Assembly: GCA_965153355.1 (NCBI GenBank)
Contig: OZ231126.1
Coordinates: 35,402,001 to 35,466,000, forward strand
DNA: 64,000 bases
Direction of reading: 5' to 3'
Source of the DNA: Flaccisagitta enflata
Taxonomy: Eukaryota; Chaetognatha; Sagittoidea; Aphragmophora
Positions 12,801 through 34,979 of this stretch are shown here, in pieces. The notes under the pieces were generated by a model. It had not been told where the DNA came from and searched no databases. It saw only the letters and a list, made by a program, of their open reading frames with translations. The translations under genes were made by a program, and so were the position numbers. The first letter of the stretch is position 1; the number at the start of each line of letters is the position of its first letter.

Positions 12801-13792
12801 TTGACGAAACGTCATCACAAACACCGGTAGTAGAACATGTAATGATTTATGAATAATATATCAATACTCGTCTCTCTCTTCCCCCTCTATTTCTCCAATG
12901 AAGATGGTAATGAAATCATAATCATCATTAGTGAAAAATTTAGTTAAAATGAAAAAAGAATTTTAACCCAGAACCTTTAAACTGCAATGAATTCGTTATG
13001 GATTAATCCGCTAAAGCATTTTGGTTCCATAGCCAAGGCTGGCCTGATTCACAGATCAGTGTTCGTGCTTCTATGATAGTTCAAAAACAAATCTGGAAAA
13101 AGTGCCTTACGTACCTATTCACGGATGCCGTGCTGTCGTCGTATTTGACAGAGAAAAAATTGGCCATTTTTATCAGCGGTCTAAATTCGTTGTGAATCTG
13201 AATCAGTTCGAGTTTGGCTAGAATTGAGTAAAGAAAGAATGTTCAGAGATGATATAAGGATTGGCCAATATACTCGCTGTGAATACACGAGTGCACGCGC
13301 GCAATTGAACAGAAGTAGGTGGTAGAGTGACTGTTGTGTAATATGTATCGTGCAACACTCGGTTGGTTGTTAGTAGTATGGAGATGCTTGAAAATTCACG
13401 GTCACTTTTTGGGGAAATATTACTAAAATAGGCTTCATTAGGCATTTGTAAAGATAGATGTTCAAAGAAATATTAACCGAGTTCATTTCTAAGGTATTAC
13501 AGACAGTGTTAATTAGTCAGAAATCGGGTTCGTTTCCGCGAACTTCTCTCTGAAGCTTTTAAGCCACTCAGTAGTTTTCATACTAACATGCCATGAAAAG
13601 ACGCGATTAGTAGAAAAGGTTCGCATCGGAGAAAATATGTTTTGAAAACAGTCTCAGAGGCAGAGTAAAGTTTCCACTATCATATATGTATGAAGCTCGC
13701 AGACGGAAAAAAATTTAGACCCTCGCCTATAGGTTCAAAGTTAAGAGAGTTTTTGGCATTTTCTTACGATTGCGTTTCTTGTTTTTCATCGC

Positions 13793-13916
13793 TTTTTAGG
13801 TGCGACAAAGCACCTCTATAACTGGCTGTGTCCGTTGGTTGGTTGGTCGGTCTGTCGGTAACGCATTCGTTCGACGATCCGCACGTCGCACCTTATTGGC
13901 CTACTTGGCCTTGTTT
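13793..13916 (+). mobile_element. Family A2 hairpin-ended element, complete
   Basis: TTTTTAGGTGCGACAAAGCA opens an AGGTGC/GCACCT hairpin, followed by CTCTATAACTGGCTGTGTCC. The right end is GGCC-TACTT-GGCC plus TTGTT. GTCGCACCTT just inside the right end is the inverted copy of the left arm. Other A2 copies: 33707-33817 and 48693-48811. Confidence 0.85.
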
Positions 13917-14125
13917 CATCATTTCCTGATCGTCTCATGTGTGATCAATCATACATCTGCCTCTGTATGCATATCAACTGCTCATAACAGAGTAAACCCC
14001 AGTGACGATGTGTATATCAAACTCGTTTTAGAGCGGAAATAAGTCGTTTTCCAACGATAATGTTAATAACTTGAAACGGTTACGTGTCCGTTTACTATTG
14101 TTAGTCTGTTAGTCCGAGACTCTGG

Positions 14126-14254
<129 letters not shown>

Positions 14255-14525
14255 AGCTCACAGATTTAAGTCAGATACGAATGAACTGAGACCATTAGTG
14301 CACAAATCAAGCAGTGACTAATTGGACTTATTGTGTTCATCGCGAGTTCTTTGAATATTAACGAGAAATTCAGTTAATTACAAATGATTAACTTAATGGC
14401 GAATTAATCTCCTTCAGTTCCTCCCACCGATGGCGCAACATATGCGTCCGGTAATCGTTTTTTTTTTTTCAACTTAGCTCTGTCCTTTCCTCTTCGTCTC
14501 TTTTCTTGTTTTACCTGTGTGTTTG

Positions 14526-14744
<219 letters not shown>

Positions 14745-14778
14745 TATGCATAAACTACAAATTAATGACAAAAATAAA

Positions 14779-14930
14779 AACAAGGCCGGATACACGGCCA
14801 TACCAGTTGCGGACGGGTGGACAAGGCCGGAAATGCGCGTTTTACACTTTTCGACTCATGCACACCAACGGACCGACGGACGGACGGACGGACAAAGGCT
14901 CTTATAGAGTTGCGTGTCCGCAACTAAAAA
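14779..14930 (-). mobile_element. Family A hairpin-ended element, complete
   Basis: Reads AACAA-GGCCG...CGGCC, CCAGTTGCGGACGGGTGG, a CGGACGGA tract, CTCTTATAGAG, then AGTTGCG-TGTC-CGCAACT and AAAAA. About 152 bp with both hairpins perfect. AGTTGCGGAC occurs near both ends in inverted orientation. Confidence 0.9.
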
Positions 14931-15304
14931 TAGGCTTTGAAATAATAATCAAAGGGAAAACAAGGCCAACACCTTACAGTCGCGTGCGGTTGTTGAGACC
15001 ATTAGACCAAAAGACTAAAAGACTAAAAGACTAAGAAACTAAAGGTAAAGTGACTTAAATTAACTTTAAATAACTTAAAATGACTTAAAATGGCGTAAAA
15101 AGACGGAAAAAAGCAAAAGGTTCCCTGTTCCTTTCTTTCTTGCTCTCTTCCTTTCTTTCTCCCTTTCTTACTTCAGAAGTACTAAATGATGATAATTTCT
15201 ACATTATTATTTTAAACAAATAAACCCAAACAAGAACCATAAAAGTACCAAAGGTCACACCCCTTTTCTTTTCTTCTTTTTTTCCTTTCTATTTTCCTCT
15301 TTCT

Positions 15305-15462
<158 letters not shown>

Positions 15463-15524
15463 TCCTGTTTCCCGTTTTCTTTGTTTGTTTGCTTGTTTTT
15501 TTTTTCTTTCTTTATTAATTTTTC

Positions 15525-15700
<176 letters not shown>

Positions 15701-15828
15701 TAAGTTAGTGCTTGAGTGTGTCTGAGTGTCTCAGTTTTTCTCTGCGTCTGTGTATTTCTTCGTGAGTGAGTGGGAGCGTGTGGGGGAAGGGGGGAAGTTC
15801 TCTTTGTGCTTGTCTGCAGGCGTAATTT

Positions 15829-15955
15829 TTCTGTAGTAGGCTTTTTCTGAAGTAGGCTTTTTCTGGAGCAGGCTTTTTCTGGAGTAGGCTAGGGATGTGG
15901 AAGCGGTCAATTTTCATGCCGCTTCCACCGCTTACGCTCCCGCTTCTGTGGTTCA
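15829..15955. repeat. Short minisatellite and GGAAGC-type inverted repeat
   Basis: Four units of GTAGGCTTTTTCTG(A/G)A precede GATGTGGAAGCGG and CCGCTTCCACCGC. The latter pair resembles the ends of the GGAAGC elements at 32638 and 39352 without the long hexamer blocks. Confidence 0.6.
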
Positions 15956-16058
15956 AATACTAGTAGTTATCCCACCCACCAAAATGGTTCCACATCACTA
16001 GGAGTAAAAAGTAGCGCCGCCACTTGAAAGCATGTGAGCGTCTCCCGGAAGATCTTGG

Positions 16059-16238
16059 TAGAAGAAGAAGACAAAGAAGAAGAAAAAGAAAAAGAAAAAG
16101 AAAAAGAAGAAGAAGAAGAAGAAGAAGAAGAAGAAGAAGAAGAAGAAGAAGAAGAAGCAGAAGAAGAAGAAGAAGAAGAAGAAGAACAAGAACAAGAAGA
16201 AGAAGAAGAAGAAGAAGGGTAAGAAGAAGAAAGTTGAG
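16059..16238. repeat. GAA trinucleotide tract
   Basis: About 160 bases of GAA with GAAAAA units at the left. The Lys/Arg/Glu and Ser/Phe frames are artefacts. Confidence 0.95.
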
Positions 16239-16241
16239 TTA

Positions 16242-16296
16242 CCAATAAAGGCGGCTAATCGCCGTAGGAAAAAAGTCGTAAATGCTGAGAGAAAAA

Positions 16297-16382
<86 letters not shown>
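16242..16382 (-). repeat. Family B end fused to a GA tract
   Basis: TTACCAATAAA, then GGCG-GCTAAT-CGCC and GGAAAAAAGTCGTAA are the family B terminus. The sequence then passes directly into GAGAAA and GA units (16290-16382). Confidence 0.75.
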
Positions 16383-16383
<1 letters not shown>

Positions 16384-16449
16384 GGACAGACAGATGGACT
16401 AACAGACAGAGAATGAGACAGAGAGAGAGAGACAGACAGAGAGAGAATG

Positions 16450-16556
16450 CTTTTTTTAAAGTTTTGACTTGATCACCATGGATAGACTGATGGACCAACA
16501 GACCAACAGATGGAGTGACGGACAGATGGACAAAGCCTCTTATAGATTCTACGACT
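16450..16556 (-). mobile_element. Degenerate family A element
   Basis: TTTTGACTTGATCACCATGG, GACCAACAGACC units, AAAGCCTCTTATAGA and CTAAAAG remain in family A order. The terminal hairpin is decayed. Confidence 0.55.
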
Positions 16557-16639
16557 AAAAGAGTGAGAGACTTTGCTGCCAGCATGCACAATCATCATCT
16601 GGGACAATTTGAAGTTCAAATAGACTTGAATACCTTAAT

Positions 16640-16906
16640 TCCTCATTTTTAGGGAAAATGTGAAAAATGCGAAAAAATAAAAAAAGATTCAGAAAATCAT
16701 AGCTCCGAAACTATCGATCGCACAGAATTCTGCTTGGCGTCATCTGAAAGAGGAGATTTAGCTCTTTCTTAGCTATTAATTTCATGCGTAGTGTCATTCG
16801 GCCCAAAAAGCACATCAACTTCCTCAAACTCCCCATGAAAGAAAGGGAAAATCGATTTCCGCCGTAGGTCTCAAAAAGCCGAAGGTATTCTTCGACTTTT
16901 TTCCAA
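16640..16906 (-). mobile_element. Family B-related end segment
   Basis: GCGAAAAAATAAAAAAAGAT, CAGAATTCTGCTTGGCGTCA and a terminal GCCGAAG...CTTCGAC hairpin plus TTTTTTCC match segments at 22680-22760 and 32240-32485. These form a distinct subfamily sharing the family B hairpin end. Confidence 0.55.
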
Positions 16907-17130
16907 ATGATTTTTTTAATGTTTTTGTATATAAAAATTGAATCAATTTTTTTTAAAATTGTATCAATGACCCAAGTCTCAAGCACGCAAGTAACAAAAG
17001 GTATGGAACTATGTATATGAGCATATCTGATCATTCATAGTGAAGGTAGCTAAAGCCTTTTTGGGCTCTTTTTAGGTGGTTAAAGGCTGAATATGGCGAT
17101 TCTTTTTGACTCGCCTGATCAGGCTTTTGG

Positions 17131-17485
17131 TAGGCCTGATTTTAGAGCGAGCCCGCGAACCCGATGCTCTCTGTTTTGCTCTTGGGCTCTCATAATTCGC
17201 GAGCTCTGAGCCCGGCAGGCTCTCTCTCATTGGGATCGATTTGAAGCGCGCCCAAGCTGACGGAGTAAAACAGCTAATATTTTGAGTATAATGAATTATA
17301 CAATGAGTGATTATAATATCATTACATCATCTAATCAGTAAATATTATTACAGATAAAGGCTGATATCATATGAAAATTTGGCAAAACAGTTTATAACTG
17401 GCTTATGGTATTCCCGTCGGGCTCTGTTAAAATGTGGGAAGCGAGCCTGACTGGCTCAGTCAAAAAATAACTAAAATCAGGCCTG
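17131..17485. mobile_element. Short hAT-like element
   Basis: Ends TAGGCCTGATTTTAG and CTAAAATCAGGCCTG are inverted copies. Just inside are GAGCCCG and GATGCTCTCT blocks shared with the hAT-type element at 25434-26194. The 8 bases on each side (GCTTTTGG and GATATTGG) agree at 5 of 8 positions, as expected for a worn target duplication. Confidence 0.65.
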
Positions 17486-18277
17486 GATATTGGTCCACAG
17501 GTACAAGGAGGAATTACATGCTGCTCGGAAGGAAAGTTTTTCAGATTGTGATTGATGGAAAACTAGGAGTGGTGCGCGTATTAACTAGTCAGTAAGGGTT
17601 CACAAGGCCCTCTTCCATTTATTTCAGTTTGTGTATAGTGAGGGATATTGTTCCACTTTTCATACACGTCCTATCATTTTTGCATTATGCGCGTATTAAG
17701 CCCTGATTGCATGTAAGGCGCTGGCATAAGTTGAACCGGACTGAGCTTTCCCAGATATTGTAATAGAATGGTCTAGTTTTCATATGTAGGCAAAAGTGGC
17801 TTTTTCTGACGGGTTGTTTTTTCAGATGCATTTTTAGGCATTTCATTTTCCTCATATCTTTAACGATATTTTTTGTATTTGTTTGAAAACATTCAGTGAG
17901 ACTTTTGTAGTGGTAAAAATTTTTCTTGAGGCATACCACTCATGTGGGATGGAAATGCCCACAAATGGACGCAGATAAAATGACAACTTGCTCCATCAAA
18001 CGCCGATCGGGAATTTAGGAAACTCTTTCGACCGTTTTAACTATTAAAGAATCTCAAGAAGGAATTGCCATGCAGGTAATGAAAGGACCCGAAGTGTTTC
18101 TGCACCTTTACATCCTCTAAAAAGGATCAGGACTACTGTATATCAGTGTATGTAAATAAACACCGTTTTCTCAGTCGGTCAGGAGAAGCTCTTCAGAGGT
18201 CGCGATTGGAACGTCGAAGTCAGTTGGAGGGCAATCGTCTACTTCTGTCCGACCCGAACAGTTGAGCAGTTAACTTC

Positions 18278-18280
<3 letters not shown>

Positions 18281-18350
<70 letters not shown>
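18281..18350. repeat. GA tract
   Basis: About 35 GA units, followed by GATTGATTGATT. Confidence 0.95.
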
Positions 18351-18353
<3 letters not shown>

Positions 18354-18556
18354 ATTGATTGATTTTAATGCTCATAATGTGAAATTTACACATCAACAAT
18401 AGAATTGTTAGAGCAGTACAATTGTACCAAAATAAATAATTCAATACATCAATAAATAAGCACTTCAGAATAGGATTTCTAAATGGGTAATAATTATTTG
18501 GGAACCGTCCAGCCTACTGCCCGTATGTTTTTACATTTTGATATTTTGTATACATT

Positions 18557-18558
<2 letters not shown>

Positions 18559-18619
<61 letters not shown>
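18559..18619. repeat. GA tract inside an inverted repeat
   Basis: About 30 GA units. CCGTCCAG...CTGCCCGTATG on the left and CTGGACGG and CATACGGGCG on the right are inverted counterparts. Confidence 0.8.
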
Positions 18620-18621
<2 letters not shown>

Positions 18622-18659
18622 ATGGGACTGGACGGGCATACATACGGGCGTTTATTTCA

Positions 18660-18950
18660 TTAAATGTTCATTGTTCCATAGCCATTTTTCGTGTTCCATG
18701 TTTGTTCAATATGTGGTAATATGTTATCTAGTACAAGAGGATCACTTGAGTAAACTAGTTCAAACGGTATTCTTTCATCATCTGCATCATCGCTATTATT
18801 GCCCCATTTGGGACAGAAATTCATTCGATGGTTTTCATCATCTAGGCAATCGCATGTATCACATGTGTTATTCAATGTACCACCGAAATTTTTCCCGCAT
18901 TGTAGCATACCATAACGGGCCATCATTAAAGTTCTCGTCTCGCTTTTACT

Positions 18951-18957
<7 letters not shown>
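18660..18957 (-). pseudogene. Reverse-transcriptase-type C-terminal remnant
   Basis: The minus-strand frame after the GA/CT tract reads about 95 residues to a stop. It contains RTLMMARYGMLQCGKNF and CDTCDCLDDENHRMNFC, a Cys-Cys-His-Cys pattern, then PFELVYSS and LPHIEQTWNTKNGYGTM. Tails of this type, with a CCHC knuckle after a reverse transcriptase, occur in non-LTR retrotransposons; this is my recollection of the pattern, not a search. The upstream enzyme part is missing: the frame runs straight into the dinucleotide tract. Confidence 0.4.

Positions 18958-19006
<49 letters not shown>
18955..19006. repeat. GA tract
   Basis: About 25 GA units at the broken edge of the reverse-transcriptase-like remnant. 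Confidence 0.95.
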
Positions 19007-19008
<2 letters not shown>

Positions 19009-19306
19009 ACATGTAACTTAACAATGACACGCAAACACAAGTACAAGCGCGTATGCTTGCACTGACAGACAAGCACAAGGCAGCCAAACAGAGACAAAGC
19101 TCCCGATAAGGGGCGTGTATGTATTGTTTCTGATGGGATATGTATTGCAGGTCGACTGACGTTGCGTGTGAAGTTCGAAGTGTAATCTCCGGAATTTCCA
19201 AACGTGAGTTGAGAGAACGGGAAACAAAATCGTACGAATTGATTAATGATTAAATCTTGAGAGACATTCAGTCTTTTAGCGACTACTTTCAGCTCTAGAC
19301 TCTGTC

Positions 19307-27335
<8,029 letters not shown>

Positions 27336-27495
27336 CATGACTGAAACTCTAACGGTCCCAAGATTTAGGCAATGTGATTTCTATGGGATAAGTTATATCT
27401 ATTCTGAAGTAAACGTTTTTAACCATGCATTCATACCTCGTACTTAGTACTTACACAAAGTAAAAGTCATAGCGTTACGCCGTATGGTGTGATTT

Positions 27496-27630
<135 letters not shown>

Positions 27631-27744
27631 AGCTTCACTAGAGCGTTAATCAAAGTAGTAGTAGACAATACTATCCTTCTGTAAAAGAAGATGCCCGAAG
27701 TAGTGGGATTTCAATTTCATGCCTTGTAGTTGAGTAGGGGCAGT

Positions 27745-27911
27745 ATTTATGGTCACCAGATAATTTGGGCAGGAGCAGTAACCTAATGCAAAAAGACCAC
27801 ATAAACGCCAAAAAAGTATAGAGGGGACCGATGGACCGACAGTCCATTCAAAAGACCGACGGACCAATGGACCGACAAAGCAGGGTGTGGAGTCGCGTAG
27901 CGCGTAGCAAA
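27745..27911 (-). mobile_element. Family A element, diverged
   Basis: Ends with GACCGACGGACC units, AAAGCAGGGTGTGGAG and a damaged AGTCGCG...GCGTAGC hairpin before AAAAAA. The GGGCAGGAGCAG segment near 27768 marks the other half. Confidence 0.6.
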
Positions 27912-28220
27912 AAATTGAAAAAGGAAAGTACGGGCAAGCGAGATGTGATTGAGAAAGGGAGGAAAGAAAAGAAAGTTAAATCGAGGGAAAAAAAGAATGG
28001 AGGCCGATGAAATATTAGGAAGAAAGGAAAGGGAGAGCAAGTCACTTGATAACGAGAAGGAAAGTGAAGAAGAGTGAGCATGAAGCTGAGATCAACGAGA
28101 AAGGAAGTGTAACTGAGTTGAGATCAAGAACAAAAAAGAAAGAAAAGTGAAATGAAAGGAAGCAGAGATCCAAAAGAAATCAAGAAAAGGCGAGATCAAG
28201 AAGAGGGAAGGAAGAGTGAA

Positions 28221-28445
28221 AACAAGTGACGCGGGGTCACAATATCGTTGCGGACGGGTGGGCAGGGGCATCCAACCCCTATCAGCACCCCAATCCATCC
28301 AAACCCCATCCCTTCCTCCATACCCCCATACACTGAAAGTATCCAAAACACTGTTTTTTCCACTTTTCAACTCGATCACCATGACTGACCGACAGATGGA
28401 CCAACGGACCAATGGACAGACAGACAAAGCCGATTTTAGATATTA
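28221..28445 (-). mobile_element. Family A element, GTGAC-end subtype
   Basis: AACAA-GTGAC-GCGGG-GTCAC, then ATCGTTGCGGACGGGTGGGC, CCACTTTTCAACTCGATCAC and GACCAACGGACC units. The TTTTTAG-side hairpin is decayed. Confidence 0.75.
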
Positions 28446-28772
28446 ATTAAGCGAGATCAAAAAGAAAAGAGAAGGAAAAGTGAAAAAAAGAAAGGGAGAT
28501 GAGATCAAAAAGAAACGAAGAAGAGTTTAACTGAGGCGAAATCCAGAAGAAAAGGATGTGAGGAAGAGGAGGAGACTTTAATCGGCCGTGAAACCGGAAA
28601 TAGATTCGAGATTCGCCTTAATTGCGCCAATTTTCTAGAATGGCGCACCTCAACGACAAATGACAATTTGCCTCCCACATTATCTCTCCCCTTCCCTACT
28701 CTCAGTTGCACTCTCTTCTTCGTCTGTCTGACAGACTGACACTACCTCTGTCTATGCTGGTTCTGTCTGTCT

Positions 28773-28919
<147 letters not shown>

Positions 28920-29264
28920 CCCCTTTTATTGACTATCGGGGTAAAATGTTTCTACTCGTTCTTCACCTCCCAATCTAGAATTCGACCTGCAGTCTTTTGC
29001 GCAGAGGTCGGTTTCCAGCGCATCGCCTTGATTACCTCAGCCTTAAACTACAACGTCGCTACCCAGACTACCGTAACCGTATCGCAATTTCACGCGCGCC
29101 CATCATAGCAACGAATAGCGGGACAACGACGAGAACGACAACAAGACGCGCTGGCGGATTTAATTGGAAATCAAGGATTTCTTGAAGTGATCTACTGGGA
29201 ACATTACCGAGAAAATGGGGCCTTAAAATCAAATGGGCCTGAATTTAGGCTTGTTGGTAACGAA

Positions 29265-29336
29265 AGCGATCTCTCCCTCTCCCTCTCTTTCTCTTTCTCT
29301 TTCTCTTTTTCTTTCTCTTTCTCTTTCTCTTTCTCT

Positions 29337-29402
<66 letters not shown>
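29265..29402. repeat. TTTCTC and CT tracts
   Basis: Hexamer TTTCTC units pass into pure CT. Confidence 0.95.
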
Positions 29403-29404
<2 letters not shown>

Positions 29405-29654
29405 TGGCCATCGCCAACTCCCCCAGATTAAAGAATGGAGTTGATAGCGCATTTAGTGGCAAAAAAAGTGGAGGGCCGTCGGCTCGATAAAGCTTTTTAA
29501 AGGAGGAAAAGAATGCGGAAGAGAAATCTTTGGCTTAACGCATTTGCTTTAATTTCCCTACTTTTAACAATTAAGTTTCGCTTGTGGTAGAGCCGTTAAA
29601 ATCTGCGTGAAAAAAATCTTCCAATCTACTTTGATTGGATTCGGATTATTTACC

Positions 29655-29700
29655 AGGAAAGGCGGCTCTCGCCGACCGGAAAAAAATCATAAGATTGTTT
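29655..29700 (-). mobile_element. Family B terminus
   Basis: TTTACCAGGAAA, GGCG-GCTCT-CGCC, GGAAAAAAATCATAAG matches the family B end; the interior is missing. Confidence 0.55.
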
Positions 29701-29745
29701 TTGTTTTTTTTCAGTTTCTTCTCTCTCCTCATCACCTCCATGCGC

Positions 29746-30068
<323 letters not shown>

Positions 30069-30295
30069 CGTGTGTGTCTTTTTTTTCTCTTTCTCTCTCT
30101 CTCCCTTACTTTCTCTCCCTCTTTCTCCCTCTCCTTCCCTCTTTCTCCTTCTTTCTCCCTCTCTCTCCCTCCCTCTCTACTTCCCTCCCTCTCTCCTATC
30201 CTCTCTTCCTTCCTCTGGGAAAATCTCGTTATTCAGATTTTTCTAAGTCGCGTTATTTAGAATTTGGCACTTTTCTCATAACTCAGATTCTATGT

Positions 30296-30770
<475 letters not shown>

Positions 30771-31266
30771 TAAAAAAAACTTAGTTTAAGGATGGAAGCG
30801 TTTTTTTACTGCTTCATTTAAACTCATGCTCATTATTAGAACAGAAGTGATATAAAAGTTTTTTTCCACTACAACACTTGCAATTGTAAAAGTCAATTAT
30901 TAGGAAAAGAAGTCTTTAGTGGCTTTAACAGAAAAAAAAAATACTTAGTTTTAAGATGGAAGCTCATGCTTATGCTTACCACTAGATGAAAAGTGACAGA
31001 GAAGCTTTTTTTTACTACAAGCACTTGCAAAAAATAAAACTTGATAATATGAGAATCAACAGTCAATCTTTTTTAGCAGCTTTAAAGAGAACAAGGCCGG
31101 ATGGAAATCTTTTTATACTACTTCACTCCAGCTCATCAGATTTGTAAAAGTCAAAGATTTGAGGAAGAAGCAAATCTACTATTCAGTTATTGTAAATAGT
31201 AACAGTTTGCTATATCAAAGTTAAATGAGGCTGGATACACAGCACCCCAGCTGTTGACAGTTGGGC

Positions 31267-31267
<1 letters not shown>

Positions 31268-31330
<63 letters not shown>

Positions 31331-31460
31331 TTAAAGATTAAGATAGAGGGAGTAAAAGAATATGGTGTCTCAGGGAACAGAATTCTGGGCCCTGAGATTA
31401 TAGGATTTTTTGGGGCCCTGAGACTTTGTACCCTCGGGGCCCCGCGTCGCGCCCGTTATG
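31268..31460. repeat. Second duplicated unit carrying a GA tract, copy 1
   Basis: About 29 GA units, then ATAATTAAAGATTAAGA, GGGAGTAAAAGAATATGGTG and CCCTCGGGGCCCCGCGTCGC. Copy 2 is at 34021-34302 with a far longer GA tract. Confidence 0.85.
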
Positions 31461-31581
31461 AGAATTTGACAATTTTGTTATTTCTCATAACTCAGATTGT
31501 CTGTCTTTCTATTTTTTTCTCATAACTTAGATTTTTCTCTAGATTCAGTGTTTTTGTAGCTCTTTGTCTCTCTTCCTCTCT

Positions 31582-31587
<6 letters not shown>

Positions 31588-31680
<93 letters not shown>

Positions 31681-32160
31681 GTTTGTTTGTTTGTTTGTTT
31701 GTTTGTTTGTTTCTCTGTTTTTTATTTCCTCCTTTCCTCTCTCTCCCTTTCTCCCTCTTTCCCTCTCTCTCCCTTTCTCCCTCCTTCTCTCCCTCCCTCT
31801 CTTCCTTCCTCTCTCCCTCCATTTCTCTCTCTCTCCCTCCCTCTCTCCCTTCTTCCCTCCATCCATCCCTCCCTCTTTCCCTCCGTCTCTCCCCTCCATT
31901 CTCTTTCCCTCTCTCTCTCCCTCCCTCTTTACTTCCCTCTCTCATTCCCTTTCCCTCCCTCTCTTCCTCCCTCCCTCTCCCTCCATCTCCTTCTCTCTTT
32001 CCCTCCCTCCCTCTCCCTCCATCTCCTTTTCTCCTTCCCTCCCTCCCTCTCTACCTCTCCTCCCTCTTCCCTCTTTCTCTCTCCCACCCTCGCTCTCTCC
32101 CCCTCTCCCTCCCTCCCTCTCCTTCCCTCTCTCCCTCCCTCCCTCTCCCTCCCTCTGCCC
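31588..32160. repeat. Polypyrimidine stretch, about 570 bp
   Basis: CT units, TTTG units (31677-31710), then long CCCT/CTTT-rich sequence, almost purely pyrimidine on the plus strand. The Ser/Pro/Leu frames are artefacts. Confidence 0.95.
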
Positions 32161-32232
32161 TCTGCTGAACTCATTTTTGTTCTTACAGAGGGCCCAAAGT
32201 TGAGATCGATGAAAAATATCAATCTTTGAAAA

Positions 32233-32485
32233 ATATGCAGAAAATGTAAAAAAATAAAAAAAGATTGAAAAATTCATAGCGCCTAAAGTATTAGTCCGAC
32301 AGCGCTCTGCTTTGTTCCAGACGGTGTAAAAAAGTGCCCTCTTTCACCCTGTACCGATTTCAACCCCAGCCTCGGGCGAGCCTAGTCGTGACTCAACTTC
32401 CCTAAAACGCCTCAAGCTAAAATGGAAAAAATTAATTCCTAAGCGAAACTCAAAAAATCGAAAAACGTTTTTCGATTTTTTTCCC
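32233..32485 (-). mobile_element. Family B-related end segment
   Basis: AAAAATAAAAAAAGATTGAA, TTCATAGCGCC and a terminal hairpin AATCGAAAAAC-GTTTTTCGATT followed by TTTTTCCC. The stem differs wholly from GTCGAAG/CTTCGAC yet pairs perfectly. Confidence 0.6.
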
Positions 32486-32637
32486 AATGAACATTTCAAA
32501 GCTCGATTGCCTCTTAGTACCGAATCAACCGTACTTTGTTTTCTACTAGCCGATGATTTTCTCATTCACCAACACTCGCTCACTTCCAAGCAACTAATGA
32601 ACCATTTATTATGATCTCGTGTTCTCGTAAGTAGAGA

Positions 32638-32852
32638 TGCAGAAGCGGAAGCGGAAGCGGAAGCGGAAGCAGGTGGAAGCGGTAGTTTGAGCAAGGAAGC
32701 GGAAGCGGAAGCGGAAGCGCAATTTTGAAATCTAGTGGAAGCGGAAGCGGAAGCGAAAACTTTTTTTGAGGCCTAATGGAAGCGAAAGCGGAAGCGAAAG
32801 GACATAATCAAGCGCTTCCGCTTCCGCTTCCGCTTCCGCTTCCGCTTCCACT
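32638..32852. repeat. GGAAGC hexamer element with spacers
   Basis: Blocks of GGAAGC are separated by AT-rich spacers (about 25-30 bases) and close with inverted GCTTCC units; entered by GTAGAGATGCAGAAGCGG. Related to 39352-39565. Confidence 0.85.
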
Positions 32853-32975
32853 TCAGATCCTGACAATATTTTGACAATAATCACATCAGTTTATTTGATA
32901 TTTATTTCAGTATGATTTATTCATTTTTTTTTCTTTTGGTGTTATTATCTTTTTTTTTATTGCTTATCTATATTT

Positions 32976-33081
32976 GAGTGCGTATCATTGCCCCGAATTC
33001 TGTGCCCTGAGATGTGCCATTTTTCCTTTTTAGTGATGTCCAGAATTCTGGGCCCCAAGAAAATGCATTATCATTGTCCAT

Positions 33082-33160
<79 letters not shown>

Positions 33161-33235
33161 AAGAGAGAAACATGGCGTGGATACATAACCTCCCCAGTTG
33201 CATGCGGGTGGACAAGGGATCACTAGACCATTTGG
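32976..33235. repeat. Duplicated unit carrying a CT tract, copy 2
   Basis: Same flanks as 30296-30770; the CT tract is 33087-33158. A third, partial copy with a CT tract (33361-33428) and an ACAAGGCCGGATACACAACT flank lies at 33340-33500. Confidence 0.85.
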
Positions 33236-33355
33236 GCAGGAGCATTTGAAAGGTCAAGGAAACATAAACCAAAAAAAGTAAATTGTGACTGACCAACAGA
33301 CAAACAGACAAACCATAATTATGGGCAACAACAAGATGCATTATCTTTGTCTAGA

Positions 33356-33404
<49 letters not shown>

Positions 33405-33706
33405 TTCTCTCTCTTTCTTTCTCTCTCATGAGAGAAACAAGGCCGGATACACAACTACCCTAATTGGGTGTGGGTTGACAGGGGCCATATTTGAGGCAAC
33501 ATTTGGGCAGGAGCATAGAGGCCAAGGAATAAAAATCATAAAAAAGTAAAATGTGACTGACAAACAGACAGACAGACAGACATACAGGATAGACGGATAG
33601 ATGGACGGACAATACGGGGTGATGATGATGATGACGATGATGATGATGATGACGATGACACGTTACCTGTCACTAGACAGAATGCTGCGGCATTAGAATT
33701 CATCAT

Positions 33707-33817
33707 AACAAGGCCAAGTAGGCCAATAGGTGCGACAGTGTAGATCGTCAAACGAATGCGTTACAGACCAACCGACGGATACAGCCAGTTATAGAGGTGC
33801 TTTGTCGCACCTAAAAA
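33707..33817 (-). mobile_element. Family A2 hairpin-ended element, complete
   Basis: AACAA-GGCC-AAGTA-GGCC, AATAGGTGCGAC, ACCAACCGACGG, CCAGTTATAGAG, then AGGTGC-TTTGTC-GCACCT and AAAAA. About 111 bp. GAT units (33620-33660) lie just upstream. Confidence 0.85.
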
Positions 33818-34018
33818 CCAAATAGTCACTAGAATCACGCTAAACACGGTTAACGTTGGGTAGTAATGTTGTGACCTTCTTTATCACTGCCCCTGTAACC
33901 CTTCTCTCGACTGGGGAAGCCATGTATCCGGCCTTTTTTTTACACAACACACTTATAGTTTGATTTGGGTTGCAATCGGGGATAGGGGAAGGAGAGGGGA
34001 ACAGGAAGGAAAATTAAG

Positions 34019-34302
<284 letters not shown>

Positions 34303-34434
34303 ATTTTTCCTTAATCTGTTTGTCTCTGTTGGTCTATCCTTTTATTCTTCTTTCGCTTTATCTGACTTTTTTTTGTCTGTCTTTATATCTCTTTCTGTCT
34401 GTCTCTCTGTCTTTTGCTCACTCACTCTCTTTTT

Positions 34435-34955
<521 letters not shown>

Positions 34956-34979
34956 ATTCTCATATACCTTAAGACCTGA

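Noticed and set aside
17685-17939. 84-residue minus-strand frame
   Set aside because: AT-rich, no motif, no splice sites and no supporting context.
28974-28994. Cloning-vector remnant (TCTAGA, GAATTC and CTGCAG close together)
   Set aside because: The order and intervening bases do not match a common polylinker, and the flanks look like genomic sequence; coincidence is more likely.
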